From Vibrio penaeicida (GTDB lineage: Bacteria > Pseudomonadota > Gammaproteobacteria > Enterobacterales > Vibrionaceae): 64,000 nucleotides of DNA. The notes beneath the pieces were generated by a model. That model saw nothing but the letters and a program-made list of their open reading frames with translations, was not told the DNA's origin and did no database searches. A program made the translations under genes and the position numbers. Below, piece by piece: positions 23,322 to 31,375 of the stretch. Within the stretch, counting starts at the first letter, position 1, and each line of letters starts with the position of its first letter. The DNA is taken from positions 124,001 through 188,000 of the forward strand of contig NZ_AP025145.1 of the NCBI RefSeq assembly GCF_019977755.1, in the 5' to 3' direction.

Positions 23322-24470
23322 ATGAAGTTTTCCTATGTAAACCCAACTCAAATCCATTTCGGCCAAGGTCAAATAGAAGCGCTATCAAAAGCGATTCCAA
23401 CCTCCTCAAGTGTATTGGTGGTCTACGGCGGTGGCTCTATCAAAAAAAATGGCGTCTATGATCAAGTCGTTGACGCTTTGAAAGAACACAGCTGGCAGGA
23501 GTTTTCAGGCGTAGAGCCCAATCCAACCAAAGAAACGTTGGATAAAGCAGTTGAGATTGTTAAGCAAGATGACATTGAGTTTGTGCTTGGGGTCGGCGGC
23601 GGCTCAGTGATTGACGGCGTGAAATACATTGCAGCGGCTGCAAAGTATGACGGGGACGGATGGGACATCCTAGAAGGTAAACATCAGGTGAAAGAAGCCG
23701 TAGCGCTTGGTGCGGTGTTAACGTTACCTGCTACTGGGTCGGAATCTAACCCAGCAGCTGTGATAACCAAAAGTGAAACGCAGGACAAATTGTCGTTTTA
23801 CCACCCAGCGGTGCAGCCGAAGTTTGCTATTTTGGATCCCGATGTAATGAAAACCCTCCCTGAGCGTCAGTTGATCAATGGCATTGTAGACGCATGGATA
23901 CACGTTTGTGAGCAGTACCTTACCAAGCCAAATGGTGCGATGGTTCAAGACGCGTATGCAGAATCGTTGCTTCGAACATTGAAGGATTTAGGTGAGCGTT
24001 TTAAGCAACGCGATAGCGACGAATGGCGAGCCAATCTTATGTGGACAGCCAATCAAGCGCTTAATGGATTGATTGGCTCTGGTGTACCGCAAGATTGGTC
24101 AACTCATGTGATTGGTCATGAGCTCACGGCTTTGTACGGGGTCGACCACGCTCATTCGTTGGCGATCATTCAACCTTCATTGCTTCGAAATCAGCTTGAG
24201 TATAAAAAAGCGAAGCTAGAGCAATTAGGGCGAAATGTCTTTGGATTAAAAGACTCGGATGAATTGGCAGAGCAAACGATTGATGCCCTAGAAGCGTTTT
24301 ATCAAAGCGTGGGTATGAACACAAAGCTTACCGAGCACACCACAGACAAAGAAACAGCTGTGCAAGCAGTATTGGCTAAACTTGAAGAGCATGGACTGGT
24401 TAAGTTGAGTGAGAATGGCAGCATCACTCTGGTGGAATCTAAAGCGATTTTGGAAAATGCGATTGCCTAG
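23322..24470 (+). CDS. yqhD: NADPH-dependent aldehyde reductase, YqhD type
   Basis: A 382 aa iron-containing alcohol dehydrogenase (group III). It is close to E. coli YqhD (387 aa) throughout: YGGGSIKKNGVYDQV, EPNPTKETLDKAV, GGGSVIDGVKYIAAAA, LPATGSESNPAAVI. Metal ligands are Asp in VDAWIHV and the His residues of HVIGHELTALYGVDHAHS. The enzyme reduces short toxic aldehydes such as methylglyoxal, acrolein and lipid-peroxide products with NADPH. It stands alone between two terminators. A LysR regulator gene follows and may control it, in place of the AraC-type YqhC of E. coli. Confidence 0.93.
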   Translation: MKFSYVNPTQIHFGQGQIEALSKAIPTSSSVLVVYGGGSIKKNGVYDQVVDALKEHSWQEFSGVEPNPTKETLDKAVEIVKQDDIEFVLGVGGGSVIDGVKYIAAAAKYDGDGWDILEGKHQVKEAVALGAVLTLPATGSESNPAAVITKSETQDKLSFYHPAVQPKFAILDPDVMKTLPERQLINGIVDAWIHVCEQYLTKPNGAMVQDAYAESLLRTLKDLGERFKQRDSDEWRANLMWTANQALNGLIGSGVPQDWSTHVIGHELTALYGVDHAHSLAIIQPSLLRNQLEYKKAKLEQLGRNVFGLKDSDELAEQTIDALEAFYQSVGMNTKLTEHTTDKETAVQAVLAKLEEHGLVKLSENGSITLVESKAILENAIA

Positions 24471-24507
24471 CTAAAGTGATGTAAGTAAATGGAATAGAAC
24501 GTTCTGG

Positions 24508-24542
24508 AAGGGCAGGTGTCAGTTTGATGCCTGCCCTTTTTT
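24508..24542 (+). terminator. Rho-independent terminator after yqhD
   Basis: Stem AAGGGCAGG pairing with CCTGCCCTT, then a run of six T. Confidence 0.9.
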
Positions 24543-24733
24543 GCTTTTAGCCGTTTGCCTCTTTAACAACCAATTTATTCAATAACCGATCTATTTAACA
24601 ACGAAGCCTTTAACAGTAGAGAGCCGTATGAAGTAAACGGAATCCGGTTCAGACAAACGTGACCGTGCTCCTTTATTTTTTTGTCACTTAAGGAAATAAT
24701 TGCCTCAATTATTGCCAAATTTAACAGAATGCG

Positions 24734-25633
24734 ATGCGTAGTGATGACCTAATATTGTTCTATCAAGTAGTGGCTTTAGGCACATTCAGTAAAGCTGCGG
24801 AACAAAACGACTTAACGAATTCTGTCGTGAGTAAAAGGATCGCGCGACTCGAAGAAGAGTTGGGTGTGCAACTGCTGTATCGCACCACAAGAAAGCTTAC
24901 CCTAACCGAAGCGGGAAAAGCTCTGTATCAAGGAGCGAAAAACGTTAACCAAGCCGTAAATGAAGCGATGGATGTGATTTCCGGTTTTGGAGAGAAGATA
25001 AGTGGCCATGTAAAAATGTCGGTGCCCAGTATCTCTGGCGACCTTATCTTGGCAGATGCGGTTGCTGAATTTTGTAATATGCACCCAGGGTTAACGGTTG
25101 ATATGTCTTTGGATAATCGATTTGTCGACTTGGTAGAAGGAGGCTTTGACTTAGTTATTCGAACAGGATATTTGGAAGACTCCAGTTTGATTGCTCGTCA
25201 TATTCTCGACTCGCAATGGCTAGTATGCGCTTCGCCATCTTACATCGCTAAAAATGGCAAACCGTTAAAGCCAGAAGACTTAACCAGCCACAACTGCTTG
25301 CAATACGCTTACCAAACCACGGGTGCGTCAGATTGGGAGTTTAAATCTTCTAAAGGAAACTACATTGTGAGGGTATCAGGATCGTTCTCGACCGATAATG
25401 CCACCGCTCTGCGCAAGGCGGCACTGGGCGGGCATGGCATTGCTTATGTCCCTCGTTGTTTGGTGTATCACGATATTAGAAGTGGTGAACTTGTCGATAT
25501 TTTCCCAGAGCTTGTAGGTAAAAAGCTCGGAATCTACGCCGTTTACCCATTTACACGTCAACCGCCTAAGAAAGTGAGTTTACTCATAGAGCACATTCGC
25601 ACTCGCTACCTTGCAATCTCGCATTACTTTTAG
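24734..25633 (+). CDS. LysR-family transcriptional regulator
   Basis: A 299 aa LysR-type regulator. The N-terminal winged HTH is typical (FYQVVALGTFSKAAEQNDLT, then SVVSKRIARLEEELGVQLLYRTTR). The C-terminal effector domain begins near residue 90 and resembles the CrgA/DsdC-like group (SVPSISGDLILADAVAEFC; GFDLVIRTGYLEDSSLIAR). It lies 260 bases after yqhD in the same direction, separated by a terminator, so it has its own promoter. Target unknown. Confidence 0.9.
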   Translation: MRSDDLILFYQVVALGTFSKAAEQNDLTNSVVSKRIARLEEELGVQLLYRTTRKLTLTEAGKALYQGAKNVNQAVNEAMDVISGFGEKISGHVKMSVPSISGDLILADAVAEFCNMHPGLTVDMSLDNRFVDLVEGGFDLVIRTGYLEDSSLIARHILDSQWLVCASPSYIAKNGKPLKPEDLTSHNCLQYAYQTTGASDWEFKSSKGNYIVRVSGSFSTDNATALRKAALGGHGIAYVPRCLVYHDIRSGELVDIFPELVGKKLGIYAVYPFTRQPPKKVSLLIEHIRTRYLAISHYF

Positions 25634-25654
25634 TTGTGAGCTTACTATCGCTAA

Positions 25655-25912
25655 CTAATAGTTTCGATTAATCACCTCAAGGCTTTTCATAAAACCTTTG
25701 AAGTGCTCTTCTTTTTTATATTCGAATTGGTATTTATTGTGGAAAAATATATATAGAGTGACCTGCGGTGTGGCTAAGTAGACGGTGTATTCATCGTAAC
25801 CCGTTCCAGCCTCTATGCCTTCGAGCACATAGCCATTCTCTGATTTAATCCCACTTCTTCTAATTTTATCCATTACCGTTAGAACAAAGAGAATATCCAG
25901 TTGATTTTTCAT
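25655..25912 (-). CDS. Small DUF3081-like protein
   Basis: An 85 aa cytoplasmic protein with no signal peptide or membrane helix. The sequence (GIKSENGYVLEGIEAGTGYD, VTLYIFFHNKYQFEY) matches my recollection of the short DUF3081 family found in Vibrio and Shewanella. The function is unknown. It ends close to the convergent LysR gene, and a MITE-like repeat begins about 30 bases upstream of its start, so the promoter must lie in or near the repeat. Confidence 0.6.
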   Translation of the reverse strand: MKNQLDILFVLTVMDKIRRSGIKSENGYVLEGIEAGTGYDEYTVYLATPQVTLYIFFHNKYQFEYKKEEHFKGFMKSLEVINRNY

Positions 25913-25943
25913 AGTCTTTACTCTTGCTGTAGCGCACCTAATA

Positions 25944-26226
25944 TATACCCAAGTGACCTCAAGATACTTGGTTCAGCGAGATTTAACTGTCTTTAAGACA
26001 AGGCACCGATTTGATAATTTAGTGGTTCTAAATCAAAAATCGGTAACGCAGTATGAAAGCCAGTTAAACTCGCCCTTGGGAGCCCATATTCTGTCCCATT
26101 TCTTCGTCAAAGAACTTGGAAAGGATTCATCATTCCGCTGCGTTCCTGATTTTTTGAAATAAAGAGGCTTGAACTGAAACAGAATATGAGGCTCTGAATC
26201 CTGCATCTTGAGGTGACTTGGGTATA
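25944..26226. repeat. Palindromic-ended intergenic repeat (MITE-like), long copy
   Basis: Starts TATACCCAAGTGACCTCAAG and ends CTTGAGGTGACTTGGGTATA, a 20-base inverted repeat with one mismatch. The interior shares GAACGCAG-like, GCCCTTGGGAGCCCATATTCTG and GGCTCTGAATCCTGCAT blocks with the other copies. About 283 bp, no gene. The rest of this gap (26227-26430) holds nothing I can identify. Confidence 0.85.
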
Positions 26227-26430
26227 TATACGGATCCATCCGTTGATTAGGTTACAAAGTAAAGAAACGATAAAGGAAATAGCGTGCCTCGATGTGCCAA
26301 GATGCGTCTAACTATACGATAGAAGCGACACGGCGATAGAAACGACATGCCTGATTTATCGGAATCACATGTCTTAGAGCAAGCTGTTTATCTTAAAGAA
26401 AACTGGTTATCTTGAAGCGAAAGGAGCAAC

Positions 26431-27600
26431 TTACAGCTCTTTCAACGCCGAGCCATGTCTATTGAAGGGTTTCACATTACTGGCTTTTTTATTGCCAGAC
26501 TGAATGTTGTGATAAAACTCGTAGTCGTTTTTGCCATCGCATTTAGCGGCATACATGGCTTTATCGGCACAGCGAAGCAATTCTGGCAGCTCAAAAGCAT
26601 CTTGCCCATACACGGATACACCAACACTTAACGTCACATAATTGACCTGATTGTTGACTTGGTAGCCATCGTTAAACAAAGACGTGATACGTCCTATGAT
26701 GCTTTCTAGTACATGTGCACTGGGAATATCGTAGAGCAACACAACGAATTCATCCCCAGCATATCGGGCGATGGAAAACTCATCCTTTTGGTCCTTTCGG
26801 CTTTTTGTACGCAGGTTATTTGCAAGTCTTTGTCCAAAGCTTTGTAATACTCTGTCGCCAACGGAATGACCAAAATTGTCATTAATTTCTTTGAAGTTAT
26901 CAATATCGATGAAAACCAACGCCGCTATTTTGGAGCTGTGTCTGAGCTCTTTGAGCTTAGGTTCAGCCCATTTTTCAAAACTCCACCGGTTTGCCAATCC
27001 AGTGAGTGCATCTCTATAGGCTAAGTCTTCAATGCCTTCCTGATACAGTGACAGTACATAGTGATTGGTTTTGCAGTATTGATAGGCAAAGTAATGGCAA
27101 ATCGCCAAGAAAGCCAACATGCTTGTTAAGAAGCGCCCAACGGAAAACTCTGAATAATCTGCGGATAAATACGGGAAATTAGGAGAGGTAAACGCAACAA
27201 TACAAAATACAAAGAAACTCGTTGTAGCTAATACAGCGCCCCTAACCGAATTCACAAAGATAATGGTAGCAAGAATAGGGTAAATCCAATAAACGGAAGA
27301 CTTAGACAAGCCGCCAGTTAGGATCAGTACAATTGCATGGGTAACAAGTACAAGCGTAAGGACATGAGCAGCTTTCGTGTAGTGACCACGGCTTAGAAAT
27401 AAAGCGAGATTGGAAAAAACAACCAGCGCACTGATGTAGTTGATGGAGCCTTGGAAGTGGTCTCCATTACTTATACTTAGAAATCCAAATACCGAAAGTA
27501 GTATGAAGACGATTACAGATAAAACGATGAGAGTCCGTTTTCTGCGTAGTAGCCGAACGTCTGCCATTTCTTCTAGCTTTCGACCTGCCATGTTGTACAT
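26431..27600 (-). CDS. Membrane diguanylate cyclase (GGDEF protein)
   Basis: A 389 aa protein: five to six hydrophobic helices in the first 190 residues (VLSVIVFILLSVFGFLSI onwards), then a GGDEF domain from about 195 (AYRDALTGLANRWSFEKW). The signature reads RYAGDEF, the common active A-GDEF variant, and FIDIDNFKEIND keeps the metal-binding Asp residues. It should make cyclic di-GMP. The position usually taken by the RxxD inhibitory site reads KDEF, so product inhibition may be absent. No periplasmic sensor domain is seen; the membrane bundle itself may sense. Start could also be nine bases later. Confidence 0.9.
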   Translation of the reverse strand: MYNMAGRKLEEMADVRLLRRKRTLIVLSVIVFILLSVFGFLSISNGDHFQGSINYISALVVFSNLALFLSRGHYTKAAHVLTLVLVTHAIVLILTGGLSKSSVYWIYPILATIIFVNSVRGAVLATTSFFVFCIVAFTSPNFPYLSADYSEFSVGRFLTSMLAFLAICHYFAYQYCKTNHYVLSLYQEGIEDLAYRDALTGLANRWSFEKWAEPKLKELRHSSKIAALVFIDIDNFKEINDNFGHSVGDRVLQSFGQRLANNLRTKSRKDQKDEFSIARYAGDEFVVLLYDIPSAHVLESIIGRITSLFNDGYQVNNQVNYVTLSVGVSVYGQDAFELPELLRCADKAMYAAKCDGKNDYEFYHNIQSGNKKASNVKPFNRHGSALKEL

Positions 27601-27689
27601 GTGTCTAGCCTAGCCTTATTTATTATGTAGCTAAAAGCATAGTACACACACACATATTTGCCTTAAGAATGTAGGGTTTTTTTGCAATA

Positions 27690-27722
27690 AAAAATGCCTC
27701 TTATTGTTAAGAGGCATTTTTA
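27690..27722 (-). terminator. Terminator after ABC ATPase gene
   Basis: Stem AAAAATGCCTCTTA pairing with TAAGAGGCATTTTT. It ends the minus-strand ABC gene; the arms also give T runs on both strands. Confidence 0.85.
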
Positions 27723-27748
27723 GAATTTAAGCTGTTGATTTTTTTGCT

Positions 27749-29368
27749 TTATGCAACAAGATCCTCATCAAGATCAAACGACGCATCAATCAATTTTTGC
27801 GTGTATTCATGCTGCGGATTGTTGAAGATCTCTTCCGCGGATCCTTCTTCCATCACGATACCTTTCTGCATCACCATTACACGGTCAGAAAGTGCTTTAA
27901 CAACACTCAAATCGTGGCTAATGAACAGGAAGCCAATGTTGTGCTTCTTCTGAAGATCTTTCAATAGGTCGATAACCGTTAGCTGTACAGAACGGTCAAG
28001 AGCGGATGTAGGCTCATCTAGAAGAATGAACGAAGGCTCAAGAATCAGCGCACGAGCGATCGCAATACGCTGACGTTGACCACCTGAAAACTCATGCGGA
28101 TAGCGGTTAATGGAGTGCGGGTCTAAACGAACTTCTTCCAATGCTTGGCGTGCTCGCGTCATGCGCTCAGAGCGGCTTAGACCTGGTTGATGCACCGTTA
28201 GGGATTCCGTAATGATATCGCCAACCGTCATACGAGGAGAAAGCGAACCGTACGGGTCTTGGAATACCATTTGAATGTCTTTTTTCAGTTCAAATTTTTC
28301 TTTCTCAGTTAGCGTACTCACATCACGACCACGATAAGCAATCTTACCTTCTGACGGTAGCAAGCCAATTAAAGCACGGCCTAGCGTGGATTTACCGGAA
28401 CCCGACTCACCAACAATCCCCAATGTTTCACCTTGTTTTAATTCAAGGGAAATGCCTTTAACGGCTTCAAAGTATTGGTTCTTGCTTGGTAGAAAATGCG
28501 ATTTAATAAGGAACTTAACGCGAATATCGTCCGCTTTAAGAAGATCAACGGCATCTTCAGCGACTGGATCTTTACTGCCATGCGGAATCGAGTTGATCAG
28601 CATTTTTGTGTAGTCTTCAGTCGGATTCTTGAACAATTCTGCTGTTTGGCCTTCCTCTACAACATCACCTTTACACATCACGATCACACGATCAGCAAAG
28701 TGCTTAACAACACCTAAATCGTGCGTGATGAACAGGATAGCCATGCCCATCTTTTCCTGAATTTCTTTAATCAGGTTAAGCACTTCCGCTTGCACAGTTA
28801 CGTCGAGTGCAGTGGTTGGCTCGTCGGCAATCAAAAGATCAGGTTCGTTCATGAGTGCCATTGCAATCATGATACGTTGCAGCTGGCCACCAGAGAATTC
28901 ATGCGGGTACTTGGTGTACGCTGTCTCTGGGTTTGGAAGGTGAACAAGGTTGAACAGTTCAAGTACTCTTTCTTTCGCTTTTGACTGGCTTACCTTACGG
29001 TGACACATCAGTGCTTCAGCAACCTGAATACCGACACGCATGTACGGGTTCAAAGAGGTCATTGGCTCCTGAAAAATCATGCCGATTCGGTCGCCACGAA
29101 TGGATTGCATTTCTTTTTCAGAAAGATCCAGAATGGACTTACCTTCAAACTGAATGTCGGCTTCAGCTGGAATAATAGAGTTATGTGGAAGAAGGCGCAT
29201 AATGGCGTTTGTCGATACCGACTTTCCTGAACCCGACTCACCAACGATTGCCAGTGTTTCGCCCTTTTTTAGGTCGAAATGAACGTTCTTTACTGCGTGT
29301 ACAGGACCATCGTTGGTCGTAAAGGTTACTGACAGATCGCGAACTGTAAGAATTGGGGACTGTGACAT
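27749..29368 (-). CDS. Fused double-ATPase ABC protein of the oligopeptide/YejF type
   Basis: A 539 aa protein with two ABC ATPase domains in one chain. First: Walker A GESGSGKS (about 42), signature FSGGQLQR, Walker B LLIADEPTT. Second: Walker A GESGSGKST (about 320), signature FSGGQRQRIAIARAL, Walker B FILLDEPTSALD. Each domain ends in the oligopeptide/dipeptide importer C-terminal segment. YejF of E. coli has this build and powers the YejABEF microcin C/peptide importer. No permease or binding protein gene is next to it here, so it must serve subunits encoded elsewhere. The upstream gene on the same strand carries Fur-box-like sites. Confidence 0.9.
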   Translation of the reverse strand: MSQSPILTVRDLSVTFTTNDGPVHAVKNVHFDLKKGETLAIVGESGSGKSVSTNAIMRLLPHNSIIPAEADIQFEGKSILDLSEKEMQSIRGDRIGMIFQEPMTSLNPYMRVGIQVAEALMCHRKVSQSKAKERVLELFNLVHLPNPETAYTKYPHEFSGGQLQRIMIAMALMNEPDLLIADEPTTALDVTVQAEVLNLIKEIQEKMGMAILFITHDLGVVKHFADRVIVMCKGDVVEEGQTAELFKNPTEDYTKMLINSIPHGSKDPVAEDAVDLLKADDIRVKFLIKSHFLPSKNQYFEAVKGISLELKQGETLGIVGESGSGKSTLGRALIGLLPSEGKIAYRGRDVSTLTEKEKFELKKDIQMVFQDPYGSLSPRMTVGDIITESLTVHQPGLSRSERMTRARQALEEVRLDPHSINRYPHEFSGGQRQRIAIARALILEPSFILLDEPTSALDRSVQLTVIDLLKDLQKKHNIGFLFISHDLSVVKALSDRVMVMQKGIVMEEGSAEEIFNNPQHEYTQKLIDASFDLDEDLVA

Positions 29369-29381
29369 TGAACTTCCTTAT

Positions 29382-29451
29382 TAGGGTCTGTTGACCTTTC
29401 GAGATTATTTTTTGCAGCCATTTGTAGGTTCTTTTTACAAGGCAGACCCTA
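29382..29451. repeat. Inverted repeat of about 70 bp between two genes
   Basis: TAGGGTCTG at 29382-29390 pairs with CAGACCCTA at 29443-29451; the 50 bases between them include a T run. It sits between the ABC ATPase gene and the gene upstream. It could be a weak terminator or a mini-element remnant. Confidence 0.4.
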
Positions 29452-29946
29452 TTAATTCAGAGTGTATACCGCGCTGGTTCTCTCTGAATACAGCTTTAGT
29501 TGGTTGAAGTGATGGTGTGCTTTTTGAAGGGCATCCAGCTCCAACTGCCAACTGGCATTACGTTGAGCCGCACAAAATGCCGCAATATGGCGGAATATTG
29601 TTTCACTATGCTGGATAAGTGTTGGCTCGACGGCACGAACAATATCATACTGTTCGAGCGCAAGAAACTGCATGTGCGCATAAGTCTGGTTTAGCAGGTC
29701 GAATGCTTCGCGTTGTTGCCCCATTTTGTTCAGGATTTCAGACTGGCTAATGGCCGCGTCTTTCAATCCGGCGAGCAAACAACTCATCTGACATGGCTTG
29801 ATGTCTTCACTTTCGGCTGCTTGCGTAACATAAATCGGGAGATGTTCTAATACATCGTTATATAGGTATTGTGCCTCGGGCCAGTGTCCTTGCTCTAACA
29901 ATTCTTCGGCTTTAACAAAGCGCGCCCAACACTGTTCTAAATCCAT
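29452..29946 (-). CDS. Helical TPR-like protein, possibly iron regulated
   Basis: A 164 aa protein when started at the ATG at 29946 (MDLEQCWARF), which has AGGA upstream. A longer reading to 30024 would run through Fur-box-like sequence and is rejected. The chain is all-helical with TPR-like pairs (RFVKAEELLEQGHWPEAQYLYNDV; EILNKMGQQREAFDLLNQTY) and conserved Cys and His residues. No family name recognised. It lies 83 bases upstream of the double-ATPase ABC gene on the same strand with an inverted repeat between. Confidence 0.7.
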   Translation of the reverse strand: MDLEQCWARFVKAEELLEQGHWPEAQYLYNDVLEHLPIYVTQAAESEDIKPCQMSCLLAGLKDAAISQSEILNKMGQQREAFDLLNQTYAHMQFLALEQYDIVRAVEPTLIQHSETIFRHIAAFCAAQRNASWQLELDALQKAHHHFNQLKLYSERTSAVYTLN

Positions 29947-29974
29947 ATCCCGATCCTGTTTACACAAAAGTGGG

Positions 29975-30016
29975 TGATAATTTAAATGAAAACCATTATC
30001 AAATGCAAATAATTCT
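29975..30016 (-). promoter_or_regulatory. Fur-box-like sites upstream of the TPR-like gene
   Basis: TGAAAACCATTATCA at 29987-30001 matches 12 of the 14 defined positions of the 7-1-7 Fur consensus TGATAATNATTATCA. An overlapping TGATAATTTAAATGA at 29975-29989 supplies a second half-matching unit and a third weaker one follows. The block ends about 30 bases before the chosen start codon, a good place for repression. Confidence 0.6.
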
Positions 30017-30090
30017 AACTCCACTGTGAATAACAGCGATTTATCCCAAACTCACTGCTAATTTCGAATCCGAGGGAATTTTTGGGGTCT

Positions 30091-30371
30091 TATACTCAAG
30101 CTACCTCAAGGTGTAGGATTCAGAGCTCTATCTTCTGCTTCAATTCAAGCCTCTCTACTTCAAAATCGGGAACGCAGTGGAATGACGAGTCCTTTCCAAG
30201 TTCTTTGACAATGAAATGGGGCAGAAGATAAGCTCCCAAGGGCGAGTTTGCTTGGATTTCATGCTGCGTTACCGATTCTTGATTTAGAACCACTAGATCT
30301 TCAAATCGTTGCCTTGCCTGAAAACCAAGCAATTCTCGCTGAACCTAGCATCTTGAGGTGGCTTGAGTATA
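30091..30371. repeat. Palindromic-ended intergenic repeat (MITE-like), long copy
   Basis: Starts TATACTCAAGCTACCTCAAG and ends CTTGAGGTGGCTTGAGTATA. The changes relative to the other copies occur in both ends and keep the pairing. Interior blocks (GGAATGACGAGTCCTTTCC, GATTCTTGATTTAGAACCAC) are shared with the copy at 58543. It occupies most of the gap 30025-30549; the rest of the gap is A+T rich with no gene. Confidence 0.85.
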
Positions 30372-30549
30372 TTTAGTCAGTTTATTAAGAGGCTCATTGA
30401 TTGTTGAAATAAGGTCTCATTTCTTAAAAGTAAGAATGTTATTAATAGTTTAAATAGTTGTTTAATTTGTGTGATCGAAATAACGTGGTGTGAACGGAAA
30501 AGCCGATAATATGGGGCTTAACAGCAGATTTTATGGAGGCTGGATAACC

Positions 30550-31269
30550 ATGACACACCAAGCTCAAGGATCCCAATTAGAGAAATTAAACCAGTTTCAA
30601 GATGAGCTACTTGGTTTGTTTTCTGGCGTGTTTAATTTTTCTAAAATGGCGAGTTATCTGGTCGACGAACAAGCGAAACCGATTTGCTATAAATCGGTTA
30701 AGATCCAACCTTCGATGCATCGGGAATATCTCGATCACTTCTACAAAACGGATCCTCTTCATCCAACCAACTTTCGATTTTCTGCCGCTAAAGTCGTAAA
30801 AATGAACGATTTAGTGCCCGCGCAACAGCGTGCCTCTCACACATATTTCAAAGACTTTATTCGCCCATGGAAAATCAACGACATCATCGAGCTCTTTTTC
30901 CATGTAGATGGCAAGCTGGTGGCTGGCGCCGCTATGTTTGTTGGTAACAACCAAAATACCATGGGTACGGACGATGTGATGAAGTTACACCACATGCATC
31001 GGTACATTGAATTCTCTTTGAATCAAAGCTTATCGACTCCGGAATCCATGAGTTACCAAGCTTTTTGCGACCAATATTCCCTAACCGAGAAAGAACGATT
31101 GGTGGCTCAATTTGCTTTGCAAGGCATGCCAAACAAAGCGATTGCTAACGAGTTATGTTGTAGTTTGCCAACAGTGAAAACGCATCTTCAGCACATTTTC
31201 GCCAAAATGGAAATCAACAGCAAAGTAGAACTGACCAGCTTAGTGTATCGCAACAATTGTACGGTTTAA
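30550..31269 (+). CDS. LuxR-family HTH regulator
   Basis: A 239 aa protein from the ATG at 30550, which has GGAGG ten bases upstream; an in-frame GTG at 30490 would add 20 unlikely residues. The C-terminal LuxR-type HTH is clear (YSLTEKERLVAQFALQGMPN, then SLPTVKTHLQHIFAKMEI). The N-terminal 170 residues look like a PAS/GAF-like sensing domain but lack the acyl-homoserine-lactone-binding WxxxYDP pattern, so it is not an obvious quorum-sensing receptor. It converges on the TctA gene and precedes the aromatic-catabolism block; a role in controlling the transporter is possible but unproven. Confidence 0.85.
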   Translation: MTHQAQGSQLEKLNQFQDELLGLFSGVFNFSKMASYLVDEQAKPICYKSVKIQPSMHREYLDHFYKTDPLHPTNFRFSAAKVVKMNDLVPAQQRASHTYFKDFIRPWKINDIIELFFHVDGKLVAGAAMFVGNNQNTMGTDDVMKLHHMHRYIEFSLNQSLSTPESMSYQAFCDQYSLTEKERLVAQFALQGMPNKAIANELCCSLPTVKTHLQHIFAKMEINSKVELTSLVYRNNCTV

Positions 31270-31375
31270 CGCTTGCGCCTTTATCTATCTATTTTGAAAT
31301 AAACAAAACCACTTTGAAATAAAGAAAAACCTGCAATGGTCAGCATTGCAGGTAATTGAATTTTATCTCTTTTCC

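Noticed and set aside
29947..30024. N-terminal 26-residue extension of the TPR-like gene
   Set aside because: It would read through Fur-box-like DNA; the ATG at 29946 has its own ribosome site.
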